Source of the DNA: Actinoplanes missouriensis 431
GTDB lineage: Bacteria > Actinomycetota > Actinomycetes > Mycobacteriales > Micromonosporaceae
Length of the DNA stretch: 64,000 nt
Assembly (NCBI RefSeq): GCF_000284295.1
Contig: NC_017093.1
Location: 6,882,001 to 6,946,000, forward strand
Direction of reading: 5' to 3'
In this document: positions 52,543 through 62,454 of the stretch, piece after piece
Layout: the number at the start of each line of letters is the position of its first letter
Position numbering within the stretch: position 1 is the first letter of the stretch
The notes under the pieces: model-generated
Databases searched by the model: none
Told to the model about the DNA's origin: nothing
The model's input: the letters and a program-made list of their open reading frames with translations, nothing else
Made by a program: the position numbers and the translations under genes

Positions 52543-55356
52543 ATGGAGGGCCAGGAGGACGACGGGCCGCTTGTCGGACGCACCGGCACGCTGGCCGAGA
52601 TTCAGTCCAACCTGCGCAACGTCGGCACCGGCGGCACCGCCGCGGTGTTCGTGACCGGTGAGAGCAGTGTCGGCAAGAGCCGCCTGCTCCGCGAGACCGC
52701 CGACGCCTTGCGCGGGACGGGCTTCGCCGTGCTCTCCGGGACCTGTCTGGACATCGGCGACGCCTCGCCGCTGCACCCGGTGCTGCAGGCGCTGCGGCGG
52801 CACGACGGCGCCCCGATCACCGCCACCGCGCCCGGTGACGCCGGCGCCCTGCTCGACCGCGTCTCCCACGACCTGCGCGCGATCGCCGGCGACCAGCAGT
52901 TGCTGCTCGTCCTCGACGATCTGCAGTGGGCCGACCGGTCCACCCGTCAGCTCCTGCTCTACCTTCTCGCCGGCCTCGGCGACGTGCGGATCTCGGTGCT
53001 CGCCGCGATCCGGGCCGAGGCGCTGCACGGCACCCACCCGCTGCGCCGGGTGCTGGCCGAGCTGCGCCGCCTGCGGTCGGTGCGTGTCGTCGATCTGTCA
53101 CCGCTCGACCAGGACCAGACCCGCGAGCTGGTCACCGCGATCGCCGGCGACGACGTGGCGACCGAGGACGCCGACCGGGTCTACAAGCGCAGCGGGGGCA
53201 ACCCGTTCATCGCCGAGGAGCTCGCCCGGGACCTGCGCGACGGCCGGGTCGAGCTCTCCGACACCCTGCGCGAGATCTTCCTGACCAGGGTGGACGAGCT
53301 GCCCGCGCACGCGCACCAGGTGGTGCACGCGATGGCGGCGGGCGTCGAGCCGGTCGACCACGCGGTGCTGGCGCGGGTCGTCCCGCTCCCCGAGGACCAG
53401 CTTCTCGAGGCGATCCGGGCGGCCGTGGCGCATCGCTTCGTCTCCAGCGACGGCGACGGCTACCGCCTGCGGCACCGCCTGGTCGCCGAGGTGCTGGAGC
53501 ACGAGGTGCTGCCGGCCGAGGCCACCGCCCTGCACCGGCGGTACGCCGAGGCGCTGGAGCCGGAGACCGGCGAGCCCGACCACGCGCGCCTGGCACACCA
53601 CTGGCAGCGTGCCGGCGTACCGGAACGGGCTCTTCCTCCGGTGGTCGCCGCCGCGCGGTCGGCGGAGGCCCTCTACGGCTTCGCCGAGGCGCATCGCTAC
53701 TGGAGCATCGCGCTGCAGCTGGTCGCCGAGGACGACGCCGAGCGCACCGCGCTGCTCGGCAACGCGGCGGAGTCGGCGCACCAGTGCGGCGAGCACCTGC
53801 TCGCGCTCTCCCGGCTGGAGGAGCTGGCCGGCCGCAAGGACGCCCCCGGCCTGGGCGAACTCCACCTGCGCCGGGCCCGTTACCTGGCCGCGGCGGGCCG
53901 TTTCGCGCACGCCGAGAGTGAGTACGAACTGGCCCTCGGCGCCCCGGACTGCACCCCGCAGCTGCGCGCCTCGGCCGCCGCGTTCCTGGCCGAGCTGCTG
54001 GTCCAGCTCGCGCGCTACGCCGACGCTCACGAGCGCGCCCGGGAGGCCCTGGAGCTCGCCGCGGTCAACGGCACCACCGCCGATCTGGTACGCGCCAGCG
54101 CCGCGCTCGGCTTCAGCGCCGCGTTCCGGGAGGACCCGGACGCCGGGCTCGCGGTGATCCGGCACGCCGTGGAGATCGCCGAGCGCTCCGGCCACCCGGA
54201 CGACCTGGGCGTGGCCTATCTGCACCTGGCCGAGCTGCTCACCGGCCCGCTGAACTCGATCGAGGAAGGCGTGCTGGTGGCCCGCCGCGGCGCCGAGCGG
54301 CTCTCCACGCTCGGCGGCGGCCGCACCCACCAGAGCCGGCTGCTCGCCATCGCCGCGAACGGCCTGTTCCGGATCGGTCAGTGGACCGAGGCGGACGCGG
54401 TCCTGGAGGCCGCCATGCGGCACCGGCCGTCCGGTGCCGAGGCGGTGGAACTGCTGCTGGCCCGCTGCCGGCTGCTGGTCGGCTTCGGCGACCTCGACGA
54501 CGCGAGCCGCGACCTGGACGCGGCCGCCATCCTGCTGGCCGGCGGCGGCGCGCGGCACGTGCTGCCGATGCTGACTTTGCGGGCCGGCCTGGCGATGTGG
54601 CTCGGTGAGCACGCCGATGCCCGGACCGCGGTGCAGCGCGGCATCACCGAGACCCGCTCCGACGACCTGGTGCTGCTCGGCGTCCTGGTCTGGCACGGTC
54701 TGCGGGCCGAGGCCGAGGCACACGCCGCCGGCAAACCCGTCGACCACAGCGCGGTCCGCCGCCTGCTGATGGTGCGCGATCGGATGGCCTCCAACGCGGA
54801 CAGCGCCGGACCGGCGGCTCGCGCGATCATCGACGCTTACCTGGACCTCTGCGCCGCCGAGCTGAGCCGGATCGAGGGGCGGCACGATCCCGCGCCGTGG
54901 GCCCGGGCGGCCGCCATCTGGGACCGGCGCCAGCAGCCGTACCCCGCGGCCTACGCCCGGCTGCGGCACGCCGAGGCCTCCCTGCAGCGCAAGGTCCGCC
55001 GGGCCGCCGCCATCTCCGGGCTCCGCGAGGCGTACGCCACGGCGACCGCGATGGGCGCCCGCCCGTTCGCCGCCGAGATCGTCGGGATCGCCCACCGGTT
55101 CCGGGTGACGCTCGCCGACGACATGCCGACCGTGCCGATGGCGCTGCCCGACCAGCCGGTCGACGAGCTCGCGACGCTGACCGGGCGGGAGCGGGAGGTG
55201 CTCGCCGCGGTGGCCGAGGGCCTCACCAACCGCGAGATCGGCGAGCGCCTCTTCATCAGCGAGCGCACCGTGGGCGTCCATCTGGGACACATCTTCGACA
55301 AACTGCAGGTGCGCACCCGAGTCCAGGCGAGTCGCGTCTATCTTACGGCGGCCTGA
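52543..55356 (+). CDS. LAL-type LuxR-family regulator with AAA ATPase
   Basis: A 937-residue regulator. The N-terminal NTPase has Walker A VTGESSVGKSRLLRE and Walker B LLLVLDDLQWAD, then a long TPR-like region (LLGNAAESAHQCGEHLLALSRLEEL and similar repeats), then a LuxR helix-turn-helix (LTGREREVLAAVAEGLTNREIGERLFISERTVGVHLGHIFDKLQV). No class III cyclase is fused, but one is encoded divergently 177 bp away. TAGGCT lies 7 bases before the ATG with no ribosome site, so a leaderless start is likely. The signal sensed is unknown. Confidence 0.9.
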   Translation: MEGQEDDGPLVGRTGTLAEIQSNLRNVGTGGTAAVFVTGESSVGKSRLLRETADALRGTGFAVLSGTCLDIGDASPLHPVLQALRRHDGAPITATAPGDAGALLDRVSHDLRAIAGDQQLLLVLDDLQWADRSTRQLLLYLLAGLGDVRISVLAAIRAEALHGTHPLRRVLAELRRLRSVRVVDLSPLDQDQTRELVTAIAGDDVATEDADRVYKRSGGNPFIAEELARDLRDGRVELSDTLREIFLTRVDELPAHAHQVVHAMAAGVEPVDHAVLARVVPLPEDQLLEAIRAAVAHRFVSSDGDGYRLRHRLVAEVLEHEVLPAEATALHRRYAEALEPETGEPDHARLAHHWQRAGVPERALPPVVAAARSAEALYGFAEAHRYWSIALQLVAEDDAERTALLGNAAESAHQCGEHLLALSRLEELAGRKDAPGLGELHLRRARYLAAAGRFAHAESEYELALGAPDCTPQLRASAAAFLAELLVQLARYADAHERAREALELAAVNGTTADLVRASAALGFSAAFREDPDAGLAVIRHAVEIAERSGHPDDLGVAYLHLAELLTGPLNSIEEGVLVARRGAERLSTLGGGRTHQSRLLAIAANGLFRIGQWTEADAVLEAAMRHRPSGAEAVELLLARCRLLVGFGDLDDASRDLDAAAILLAGGGARHVLPMLTLRAGLAMWLGEHADARTAVQRGITETRSDDLVLLGVLVWHGLRAEAEAHAAGKPVDHSAVRRLLMVRDRMASNADSAGPAARAIIDAYLDLCAAELSRIEGRHDPAPWARAAAIWDRRQQPYPAAYARLRHAEASLQRKVRRAAAISGLREAYATATAMGARPFAAEIVGIAHRFRVTLADDMPTVPMALPDQPVDELATLTGREREVLAAVAEGLTNREIGERLFISERTVGVHLGHIFDKLQVRTRVQASRVYLTAA

Positions 55357-55529
55357 CCAGGCTGCGAACCATTTTCAACGTGGCGACGCTGTTGGCCCGC
55401 GCCGGCTCAGCGGGCAGGGCCACATCGAAAAAAGTTCGATCGTTACCTCGCCGTGACATACGTACGCAGAATACGTCGTTCTACCGATCCCCCGCCTCCG
55501 GCCCGATGGAAAGCTGGGCGGCACGGGGG

Positions 55530-55565
55530 AGCACCACCCGGCGGCCGGTGCCGCCGGGTGGTGCT
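55530..55565. terminator. Perfect 16-bp hairpin before the DUF5995 gene
   Basis: AGCACCACCCGGCGGC (55530-55545) pairs perfectly with 55550-55565 around a CGGT tetraloop. It ends the LAL transcript or forms a structured 5' leader for the DUF5995 gene, whose ATG is 42 bases further on. Confidence 0.75.
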
Positions 55566-55607
55566 GGGGGCCCTCCGCAGTTCTGTTTCACCCGTGGAGG
55601 ATCCGAC

Positions 55608-56378
55608 ATGACCCAAGCCATCTGGGGCCCCGTCCAGCAGCAGATGTCCGGCCTGCTCAAGGAGCACCCCGACGACGTGCCAGGAGTCGTCGACCAGCTG
55701 ACAAAACTGCAGGACGTGCTCTGTCAGGTGCCGCCGCTGCTGCACAGCAATCCGCTGGCGGACTTCAACCAGCTTTACCTGACCATCACCGAGAACGTGC
55801 TGGAGCGGCTCTACGCCGGCAAGTTCAAGGACCCGGCGTTCCTGTCCCGGCTGGACGTGGAGTTCGCGGCGCGCTACTTCGACGCGTTGCGCTACTGGAC
55901 CGACGGGAGCCCGGCATGCCCGGGCGTGTGGGCCGGACTGTTCGGCCGCATCCCCGGCCCGGACGCCCGCCCGCTGCCGTCCGCCGTCGCGGGGGTCAAC
56001 GCGCACATCAACTTCGACCTGCCGTTCGCGCTCGTCACCACGTTCGACCACCTGGGCACCGACCCGATCGACGGCAGCGACCAGCACCACGACTACCTCC
56101 AGGTCAACGACATCTTCAACGACGAGATCCCGGGCCTGCGCCGGGGTTACCTCGATCGCTGGCAGCTGCTCATCGACACGATGAACGGCGATCTCGACGA
56201 CTGGTGGCAGGGCGAGATGGTGGAGTACACCCGCAACGTCGCCTGGCGCAACGCGCAGAAGATCTGGTCGATCCGGCACGACATGATCGCGCTGGACAAG
56301 CACCGCCGCCGCCTGGACGACACCGCCACCGGGCTCGGCAAGTTGCTGCTCTCCCCGTTCGCGGGTTTCCTGCAGTAA
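55608..56378 (+). CDS. DUF5995-family protein
   Basis: A 256-residue soluble protein of a family without known function. Visible family features are NPLADFNQLYLTITENV, DVEFAARYFDALRYW, VAGVNAHINFDLPFALVTTFDHLG, DYLQVNDIFNDEIPGLRRGYL and WWQGEMVEYTRNVAWRNAQKIW, rich in His, Asp and Trp at positions that suggest a helical metal or small-molecule site. ATG 55608 has GTGGAGG eight bases upstream, just after the 16-bp hairpin. Its 3' end is convergent with a lipoprotein gene and shares a hairpin with it. Confidence 0.82.
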   Translation: MTQAIWGPVQQQMSGLLKEHPDDVPGVVDQLTKLQDVLCQVPPLLHSNPLADFNQLYLTITENVLERLYAGKFKDPAFLSRLDVEFAARYFDALRYWTDGSPACPGVWAGLFGRIPGPDARPLPSAVAGVNAHINFDLPFALVTTFDHLGTDPIDGSDQHHDYLQVNDIFNDEIPGLRRGYLDRWQLLIDTMNGDLDDWWQGEMVEYTRNVAWRNAQKIWSIRHDMIALDKHRRRLDDTATGLGKLLLSPFAGFLQ

Positions 56379-56410
56379 TCCCGCCGGTGGTCTGCACTGA
56401 TCCCGTCGTT

Positions 56411-56457
56411 CGCTGAGCGGAGCCGGCTTCCGGGGGCGGCGCCGGCTTCGCTCAGCG
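56411..56457. terminator. Shared terminator of the DUF5995 and lipoprotein genes
   Basis: A 17-bp stem with one G-U pair (56411-56427 with 56441-56457) and a 13-nt loop lies between convergent genes. It overlaps the stop codon of the minus-strand lipoprotein gene (56452-56454). Confidence 0.8.
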
Positions 56458-56961
56458 GACGACGATCAGGCGGGCCGCGACCTTCGCACCGTCGCGTGCC
56501 CCGCCCACCGCGACCCGCACGCCCGGGCGCACCACATCGCGCTCCGCCTTCTCGTGGTTCTGCACCACCCGCAGCGGATCGCCGTAGGCCCAGGTCAGCG
56601 TGAACCCGTCGGCCGACTTCACGGTGAAACCGGCGTCGTCGGCAGCGGTCACATCGCCGCGCTGCACCACGATCGTCCGCACCCCGTCACGGCCCTGCAC
56701 CACCACCTCACCGTGCAGCGTGTTCTGGCGCAGGAGTCTGCGGACCGCGCGCGGCCGGACCTTCTCCTCCCCGCCGTCACGGGCTTCGCCCTCCTCGGCG
56801 AATCCGGCGGCCTCCAGCGCTACCAGCTCGAAGTCCTCGCCGCCGGCGGCCGCCGACGCGACAGGGGATTCCGGCGGGGCCTCGGGCGCGGCGCCGGCCT
56901 GCCCGCATCCGGCCAGGGCGAGAACAGAGCAGAGGATCACAAGCTTTCCGGTACGAGTCAT
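56452..56961 (-). CDS. DUF5666-like lipoprotein of the two-component operon
   Basis: A 169-residue exported lipoprotein: signal GKLVILCSVLALAGC (lipobox LAGC), a linker rich in Pro/Ala/Glu, then a small beta domain (GRDGVRTIVVQRGDVTAADDAGFTVKSADGFTLTWAYGDPLRV and PGVRVAVGGARDGAKVAARLIVVR) resembling DUF5666. ATG 56961 overlaps the histidine kinase stop by four bases (ATGA). It may be a target or a sensor accessory of the kinase; both are inference from position. Confidence 0.8.
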   Translation of the reverse strand: MTRTGKLVILCSVLALAGCGQAGAAPEAPPESPVASAAAGGEDFELVALEAAGFAEEGEARDGGEEKVRPRAVRRLLRQNTLHGEVVVQGRDGVRTIVVQRGDVTAADDAGFTVKSADGFTLTWAYGDPLRVVQNHEKAERDVVRPGVRVAVGGARDGAKVAARLIVVR

Positions 56962-58443
56962 GACCCGATTCTGGGGAGCCACGGCTCGGTGGATGTCAGC
57001 CCGATGTTCGAGCCGGGTAAGGATCCGCCGAGCTCCACCGTGAACATCGCGCCGCCCTCCGGGGCGTGACCGGCGGTGATGCGCCCGCCCAGCCGGCCGA
57101 CCAGCCGCGCTGCCAGGGACAGGCCGAGCCCGCTGCCCACGGCGCGCACACCGCGGTAACGCCGGTTCAGCTCCCCGCGCTGGAACGCCACCGCCAGATC
57201 GTCGTCGGTGAGCCCCGGACCGCCGTCGCGCACCTCGACCAGGCCGCCGCCGTCGCCGCGCGGCCGGACCGCCAGGACCAGCGGCGCGCCGGGCGGCAGC
57301 ACCCGGATCGCGTTCTCGCAGAGCCCGTCGATCACCTGGCGGATCCGGCCCGGATCGGTGTCCACCACGACCGGCGCGTCCGGCAGCTCGACGACCAGCC
57401 GCGGGCCGCCGACGTGACCCGACCCCTCCACGCCGGCCGGCGCCGGCGGTGGTCCACCCGGCTGCGGACTCCCTCGCTCGGCCTGGTCGCGGCCGCCGCA
57501 GCGGGTCCGCCACGCCTGGCCGGCCTCGCGGACCAGCTCGGTGAGGTCCACCGCGGCGACGTCGAGCGGCAGGTCGGCCGCCTCCAGCCGGGCCAGCACC
57601 AGCAGGTCGGAGATCAGCCGGTCCAGCCGGTCCGCCTCGGCGAGCATCGTGCTGCCCGCCTCCGCCGCGTCGTCCGCCTCGATCACCCGGTCGGCGAGCG
57701 CCTCCGCGTACCCCCGGATCGTCGCCAGCGGGGTACGGAGCTCGTGCGAGACCGAGAGCAGGAACTCGCGCTCCCGCCCCTCACTGGTCCGCAACGCCTC
57801 GGCCAGCTGATTTATCGCGTCGGCGAGCCGGGCCGCCTCGGCCGGGCCGCGCCGGGAGATCCGGATCGTCCGGTCACCGGCCGCCAGGCGCCCCGCCGCT
57901 GACGCCGCCCGCTCGATCGGCCGGGTGACGAACCGGGCCAGCAGCGCACCGGCGATCACGCCGCCGAGCAGCCCGGCGAGCAGCGCCACCCAGACGCTGC
58001 CGAAGACCCGTGCGGCGGTGCCGGTCGACGCCCGCTGCACCAGAACCACCCCGGCGTCCCGGCCGGTGAGAGGGCGGCCCGCCACGAACGAGGGCCGGCC
58101 GTTCACCCGGGCGCGGACGTCCACCAGCGAACCCTCCGCCACCGCCGTCACCACCCGCGCGGGCAGCCCGGCGCGATCCGGGACACCCCGGCGGATCAGG
58201 TAGATGTCGATGTCGTCCTGCCGCAGCCGGTCGGCGATCCGTCCCCGTGCGGCCGGCCGCTCGTCGGCCAGCACCTCCTCGGCGAGCGTCGTCTTGGCCA
58301 TCAGCTCGGCGCGGCTCTGCAGGTTCACCGAGCGGACCGCCACCGGGACCGCCACCAGCGACGTGACGATCACGGCGACCACCGCGGTGGCGGCGGTGAC
58401 CAGCACGGCGCGGCCGGTGAGCGTACGGAAGAAAGCGGTGACG

Positions 58444-58451
<8 letters not shown>
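56958..58451 (-). CDS. Sensor histidine kinase
   Basis: A 497-residue membrane kinase: spans at 12-38 and 152-174 bracket an external sensor of about 110 residues, then HAMP (175-225), HisKA with the phospho-acceptor His236 (SVSHELRTPLATIRGYAEAL), N-box in VIDGLCENAIRVL, G1 EVRDGGPGLTDDDL and GLGLSLAARLVGRLGG. It overlaps the response regulator gene by eight bases, so the two are translated together. The input signal is unknown. A Pro/Gly-rich insertion near residue 335-350 is unusual but keeps the frame. Confidence 0.93.
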
Positions 58452-59145
<694 letters not shown>

Positions 59146-59629
59146 CGCGCCCCGTCGCGCCGGGGCGGTGCCCGCCGTGTACGAGGAAGGTAAAGGGTGT
59201 GCCTTGATCGAGGTAAATGCCGGGAGTGCCCGGATGCTGCCCTCGGCTGATCGTTGATGATCCGTCGGCGGTTTGTCGGGAACGCTCCCAGAATCCGGAA
59301 AGCGCTCTCCGAGGCATGCTATAAAGGCGGGCGGGTGCGCCGAAGGCCCATGCCGGACACGGTGTCCCGCGGAGTGTGGCCGGCGTGCGCTTCGATGGAA
59401 GCGGCGCTGAATTGTGAACGCGCACCGGGCTTGTCGCCCCTGAGCCGGGCGAGGCGTCGCACACGGGGGGATGCCTCGCCCACCCATCGTCGCCCCCGGC
59501 GATGCCGTTCCCCTCCCGCCGTCGCCTCCGCCTCGCGTTGCCGGTCGTCGGCCGGAGCGCAGAATCACCGTCGGGACGGGCGTTGGGCGTACCCCTGAGG
59601 GTTTGGGGAAATCGGGGTATGGATGGGGG
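59146..59629. other. 484-bp intergenic region without a recognised gene
   Basis: Between divergent genes. It holds two LacI-like palindromes (59278-59289 and 59297-59310) and an AT-rich ATAAAG at 59321 resembling a -10 element. Open frames here (for example 59254-59598) are Arg-rich shadows without family resemblance. Nothing else is seen. Confidence 0.6.
59278..59310. promoter_or_regulatory. Pair of LacI-like palindromes
   Basis: GGGAACGCTCCC (59278-59289) and GGAAAGCGCTCTCC (59297-59310) each centre on a CG-containing core. Their centres are 20 bp apart, two helical turns. They resemble LacI-family operators of the GGGAGCGCTCCC type. Confidence 0.45.
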
Positions 59630-60631
59630 ATGGCCTATGTCAATCCGGCGGGGGAGTTCACCCGCGACCAGCGTTACATCGCCACCCGGATCACCGCGGA
59701 CGCGCGCGACGGGTTCCCGGTCGAGCCGGGACGCTATCGGCTGGTGGTGAGCCGGGCGTGCCCGTGGGCGAACCGGGCGATCATCGTGCGGCGGCTGCTC
59801 GGGCTCGAGGACGTGCTCTCGATGGGCGTCGCCGGGCCGACGCACGACGAGCGGAGCTGGACGTTCGACCTCGATCCGGGCGGGCGGGACCCGGTGCTCG
59901 GCATCGAGCGGCTGCAGGAGGCGTTCCTGGCGCGGTACCCGGACTACGACAAGGGGATCACGGTCCCGGCGATCGTGGACGTGCCGACCGGCAAGGTGGT
60001 GACGAACGACTTCGCGCAGATCACCCTCGACCTGTCGCTGGAGTGGTCGGCGTATCACCGGCCGGGCGCGCCACAGCTCTACCCGGAGGCCCTGCGGGCG
60101 GAGATCGACGAGGTCAACGACGTGGTGTTCGCCGACGTGAACAACGGCGTCTACCGGGCCGGGTTCGCCGGGTCGCAGGAGGCCTACGAGAAGGCGTACC
60201 GCAGGCTCTTCGACCGGCTGGACTGGTTGTCGGAACGGCTCGCCGGTCAGCGGTACCTGGTCGGCGACACGATCACCGAGGCGGACGTCCGGCTGTTCAC
60301 GACGCTGGCCCGGTTCGACGCGGTCTACCACGGGCACTTCAAGTGCAACCGGTCGAAGCTGTCCGAGATGCCGGTGCTCTGGGCGTACGCGCGGGACCTT
60401 TTCCAGACGCCGGGATTCGGGGACACGATCGACTTCGTACACATCAAGCGGCACTACTACGAGGTGCACCGCGACATCAATCCGACCGGGATCGTTCCGG
60501 CCGGACCGGATCTCGGCAACTGGCGGGAGCCGCACGGGCGGGAGGCGCTGGGCGGGAGGCCGTTCGGGGACGGCACTCCCCCGCCGCCGCCCCGCCAGGA
60601 CGAGGTCGTCCCGGCCGGGCACACCGCCTGA
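59630..60631 (+). CDS. Glutathionyl-hydroquinone-reductase-like GST (Xi class, YqjG/ECM4 family)
   Basis: A 333-residue protein with the active-site RACPWANRAIIVRRLLGLEDV (Cys in the CPWA motif), SWTFDLDPGGRDPV, TVPAIVDVPTGKVVTNDF, INDVV-like EVNDVVFADVNNGVYRAGFAGSQEAYE and HIKRHYYEVHRDINPTGIVPAGPD. The family reduces glutathionyl-hydroquinones; actinomycetes use mycothiol, so the natural thiol here may differ. The start ATG 59630 lies in a G-rich stretch. A short Pro-rich C-terminal tail is extra. Confidence 0.88.
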   Translation: MAYVNPAGEFTRDQRYIATRITADARDGFPVEPGRYRLVVSRACPWANRAIIVRRLLGLEDVLSMGVAGPTHDERSWTFDLDPGGRDPVLGIERLQEAFLARYPDYDKGITVPAIVDVPTGKVVTNDFAQITLDLSLEWSAYHRPGAPQLYPEALRAEIDEVNDVVFADVNNGVYRAGFAGSQEAYEKAYRRLFDRLDWLSERLAGQRYLVGDTITEADVRLFTTLARFDAVYHGHFKCNRSKLSEMPVLWAYARDLFQTPGFGDTIDFVHIKRHYYEVHRDINPTGIVPAGPDLGNWREPHGREALGGRPFGDGTPPPPPRQDEVVPAGHTA

Positions 60632-60664
60632 CCTCAGCTTGTCTGTCAACCGGGTCGGCGGGGC

Positions 60665-60900
60665 TTGGTGCCCGAAACCCCGCCGCACCGGGAGCCGGTT
60701 GCATGGTTGTGCAGGCTGAGGCGGGACGGAAGCCCGCACCAGACCCCGATATGGTTCGTGTTCCACGGTGCGACCTTGTGGATCCGCAGCGCCGAGAAGA
60801 ACCGGAAAGTGCGCGGATCTGCCGCCTTCCGCGCACCGGCTCGATGTCCGTCGCAGCCGATGGTGGCCATGTCCGCTGGCGTCCTGCCATGCCGAATTCA
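60665..60900 (+). pseudogene. Remnant of a PPOX-class F420-dependent oxidoreductase
   Basis: The first 47 residues from GTG 60668 match the family start: EPVAWLCRLRRDGSPHQTPIWFVFHGATLWIRSAEKNRKVR. Then the frame is lost near 60808-60815 and resemblance continues in another frame (ICRLPRTGSMSVAADGGHVRW) until about 60880, after which the sequence becomes AT-richer and unrelated. About half of the usual 130-150 residues remain, so the gene is frameshifted and truncated. It would have drawn on F420 reduced by the fgd product. Confidence 0.65.
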
Positions 60901-61449
60901 GTGCATTTTCCGTGGAGGCCCGCGCTGGTCGTTTCGCCGATTTTCACATAGCCGAACAGGGCGACTTCGGGTGGTCATCGGGAAGGCGCAGGAACCCCAT
61001 TTCCAGAGTCCTTTAGCCCGTGGTTCCGGTGGCCTGGAATGCGGGCCCTTCGCCTTTCGCCTTCCGTCCTGGGCAGAGTTTCGAGCTGCATCCTCCACAC
61101 CCTCGGCCGCGGCAGGCGAAGGGCCCGGCACGAGCGCTTCACCTTTCCCCGCATCGCGCCGATCCGCCTCGGTCACGACTGCATCGTCCGGGGTGGCGCT
61201 GGGCTCACTCGCGCTGTCGAGTGGTGCTTCACCATCGGGTTGTGCGGCCCCGCACGAAGGCTGGGCGGGAACCGCGGCGCGCTCCTCGGCTTCTCGTAAC
61301 TGGCGCAGGCGCCGGGCGTAGCGTTGAGCGAGACCCCACGAACGGTGCCGCTCATGCTCCCGCCGAAACTCCTCCGCAGCCGGAGAATAATTGCGGCGCA
61401 GCGTCCGATCCCGAAGATGCCGGGAGGGAAACAAGGAAAGCTGCGCCAT
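60898..61449 (-). CDS. Unrecognised Arg/Glu-rich protein
   Basis: An open frame of 183 residues from ATG 61449 (the frame reaches 61524). The start AQLSLFPSRHLRDRTLRRNYSPAAEEFRREHERHRSWGLAQRYARRLRQLREAEERA is strongly helical and basic. The remainder is low-complexity (Ala, Pro, Ser, Glu) with a Lys/Arg/Pro tail. Ribosome site weak (GGGTG directly before ATG). Nothing in it indicates a function; the lower GC and the neighbouring gene remnant suggest an unstable region. Confidence 0.45.
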   Translation of the reverse strand: MAQLSLFPSRHLRDRTLRRNYSPAAEEFRREHERHRSWGLAQRYARRLRQLREAEERAAVPAQPSCGAAQPDGEAPLDSASEPSATPDDAVVTEADRRDAGKGEALVPGPSPAAAEGVEDAARNSAQDGRRKAKGPHSRPPEPRAKGLWKWGSCAFPMTTRSRPVRLCENRRNDQRGPPRKMH

Positions 61450-61758
61450 CACCCAATAATCCGCGCCCCGCGGCCAATCAACGAACAGTCCCGCCCGAAT
61501 TTCACATCGCAGAATGTTCGCCAATCAGCTTGATGATCCGCCGATAAAACATCCACGAAACCGCCGACATCCCCGTCGACAGGTCGGCGTAGCGTTTTCT
61601 TCTGCCGCCGACAGCGCCCGCCAGGCGGAGCGAGGCCACTATTCAGCGACCCGGGTCAAGCTCACGGCGCTGCGGCCGGCACTCGCTGCAGTCGTCGCTG
61701 ACGACCCGGTGGGCCGCTCCGCCGTGGGCCGGTGTGGGTTGAAGGTCAACCGGCAGGC
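61450..61758. other. 309-bp intergenic region
   Basis: AT-richer than its surroundings near 61500-61570. No gene, hairpin with a convincing stem, or promoter could be supported. Confidence 0.5.
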
Positions 61759-62403
61759 TCAGTGCATGTCCGCGTTCGTCACGACGCGGCGCGGGAAACC
61801 GGTCCGGGCGGCGCGCAGCATCGCCCGGCCGATCGCGTCGGTGGTGGTGATGTGGCCGGGGGCGAGCCTGCGGAGCATCGGCACGAGCGGGGCGGTCAGG
61901 GCGTACGCCGTGTTGTACCAGCCGGTCTTCGAACGGGCGCCGTGCGTGGGCTGGATGAAACCGGGACGGAACGCGTACCCGTTCGGGAAGATGCTCATGA
62001 TCTCGTTCTCGGAGCGTCCCTTGACGCGGGCCCACATGATCCGGCTGTTCGCGTCGGTGCCGCTGCCGGAGACGTAGATGAAGGTCAACTGCGGATTCAA
62101 CCCCGCGAGGGTACGGGCGGCGGCCACCGGATAGTCGTAAGAAACCCGGGTGTAGGCGGCCTCGTCCATGCCCAGTGACGACACGCCGAGACAGTAGAAG
62201 CAGGCGTCGTACCCGGACAGCTGCCCGGCGATCGGCGACAGATCGGCGAAATCGGCGAGCGTCACCTCGGACAGTTTCGGGTGGCTCACGCCGGTCGGCG
62301 TGCGGGTCACCGCCAGCACCCCGGTCACGTCCGGCGCGAGCAGCGACTCCCGCAGGACGCCCTGACCGACCATCCCGGTCGCCCCGAAAACAATCACCCG
62401 CAT
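61759..62403 (-). CDS. NAD(P)-binding Rossmann-fold (atypical SDR/HTATIP2-like) protein
   Basis: A 214-residue protein starting VIVFGATGMVGQGVLRESLLAPDVTGVLAVTR, the glycine-rich dinucleotide site of the atypical SDR or NmrA-like group. ACFYCLGVSSLGMDEAAYTRVSYDYPVAAARTLAG and FIYVSGSGTDANSRIMWARVKGRSENE are the following conserved parts. Tyr/Lys catalytic residues in the classical order are not evident; a redox-sensing or epimerase-like role is possible. It is divergent from the SWIM protein, 51 bp apart. Confidence 0.85.
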   Translation of the reverse strand: MRVIVFGATGMVGQGVLRESLLAPDVTGVLAVTRTPTGVSHPKLSEVTLADFADLSPIAGQLSGYDACFYCLGVSSLGMDEAAYTRVSYDYPVAAARTLAGLNPQLTFIYVSGSGTDANSRIMWARVKGRSENEIMSIFPNGYAFRPGFIQPTHGARSKTGWYNTAYALTAPLVPMLRRLAPGHITTTDAIGRAMLRAARTGFPRRVVTNADMH

Positions 62404-62454
62404 GCCTGCTCCTCCGGCCGGGAAAACGTCGTACCCCCGGCCTAGGGTCTCATC

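Noticed and set aside
53098..55290. 730-residue minus-strand frame
   Set aside because: It is antisense to the LAL regulator and lacks any recognisable domain.
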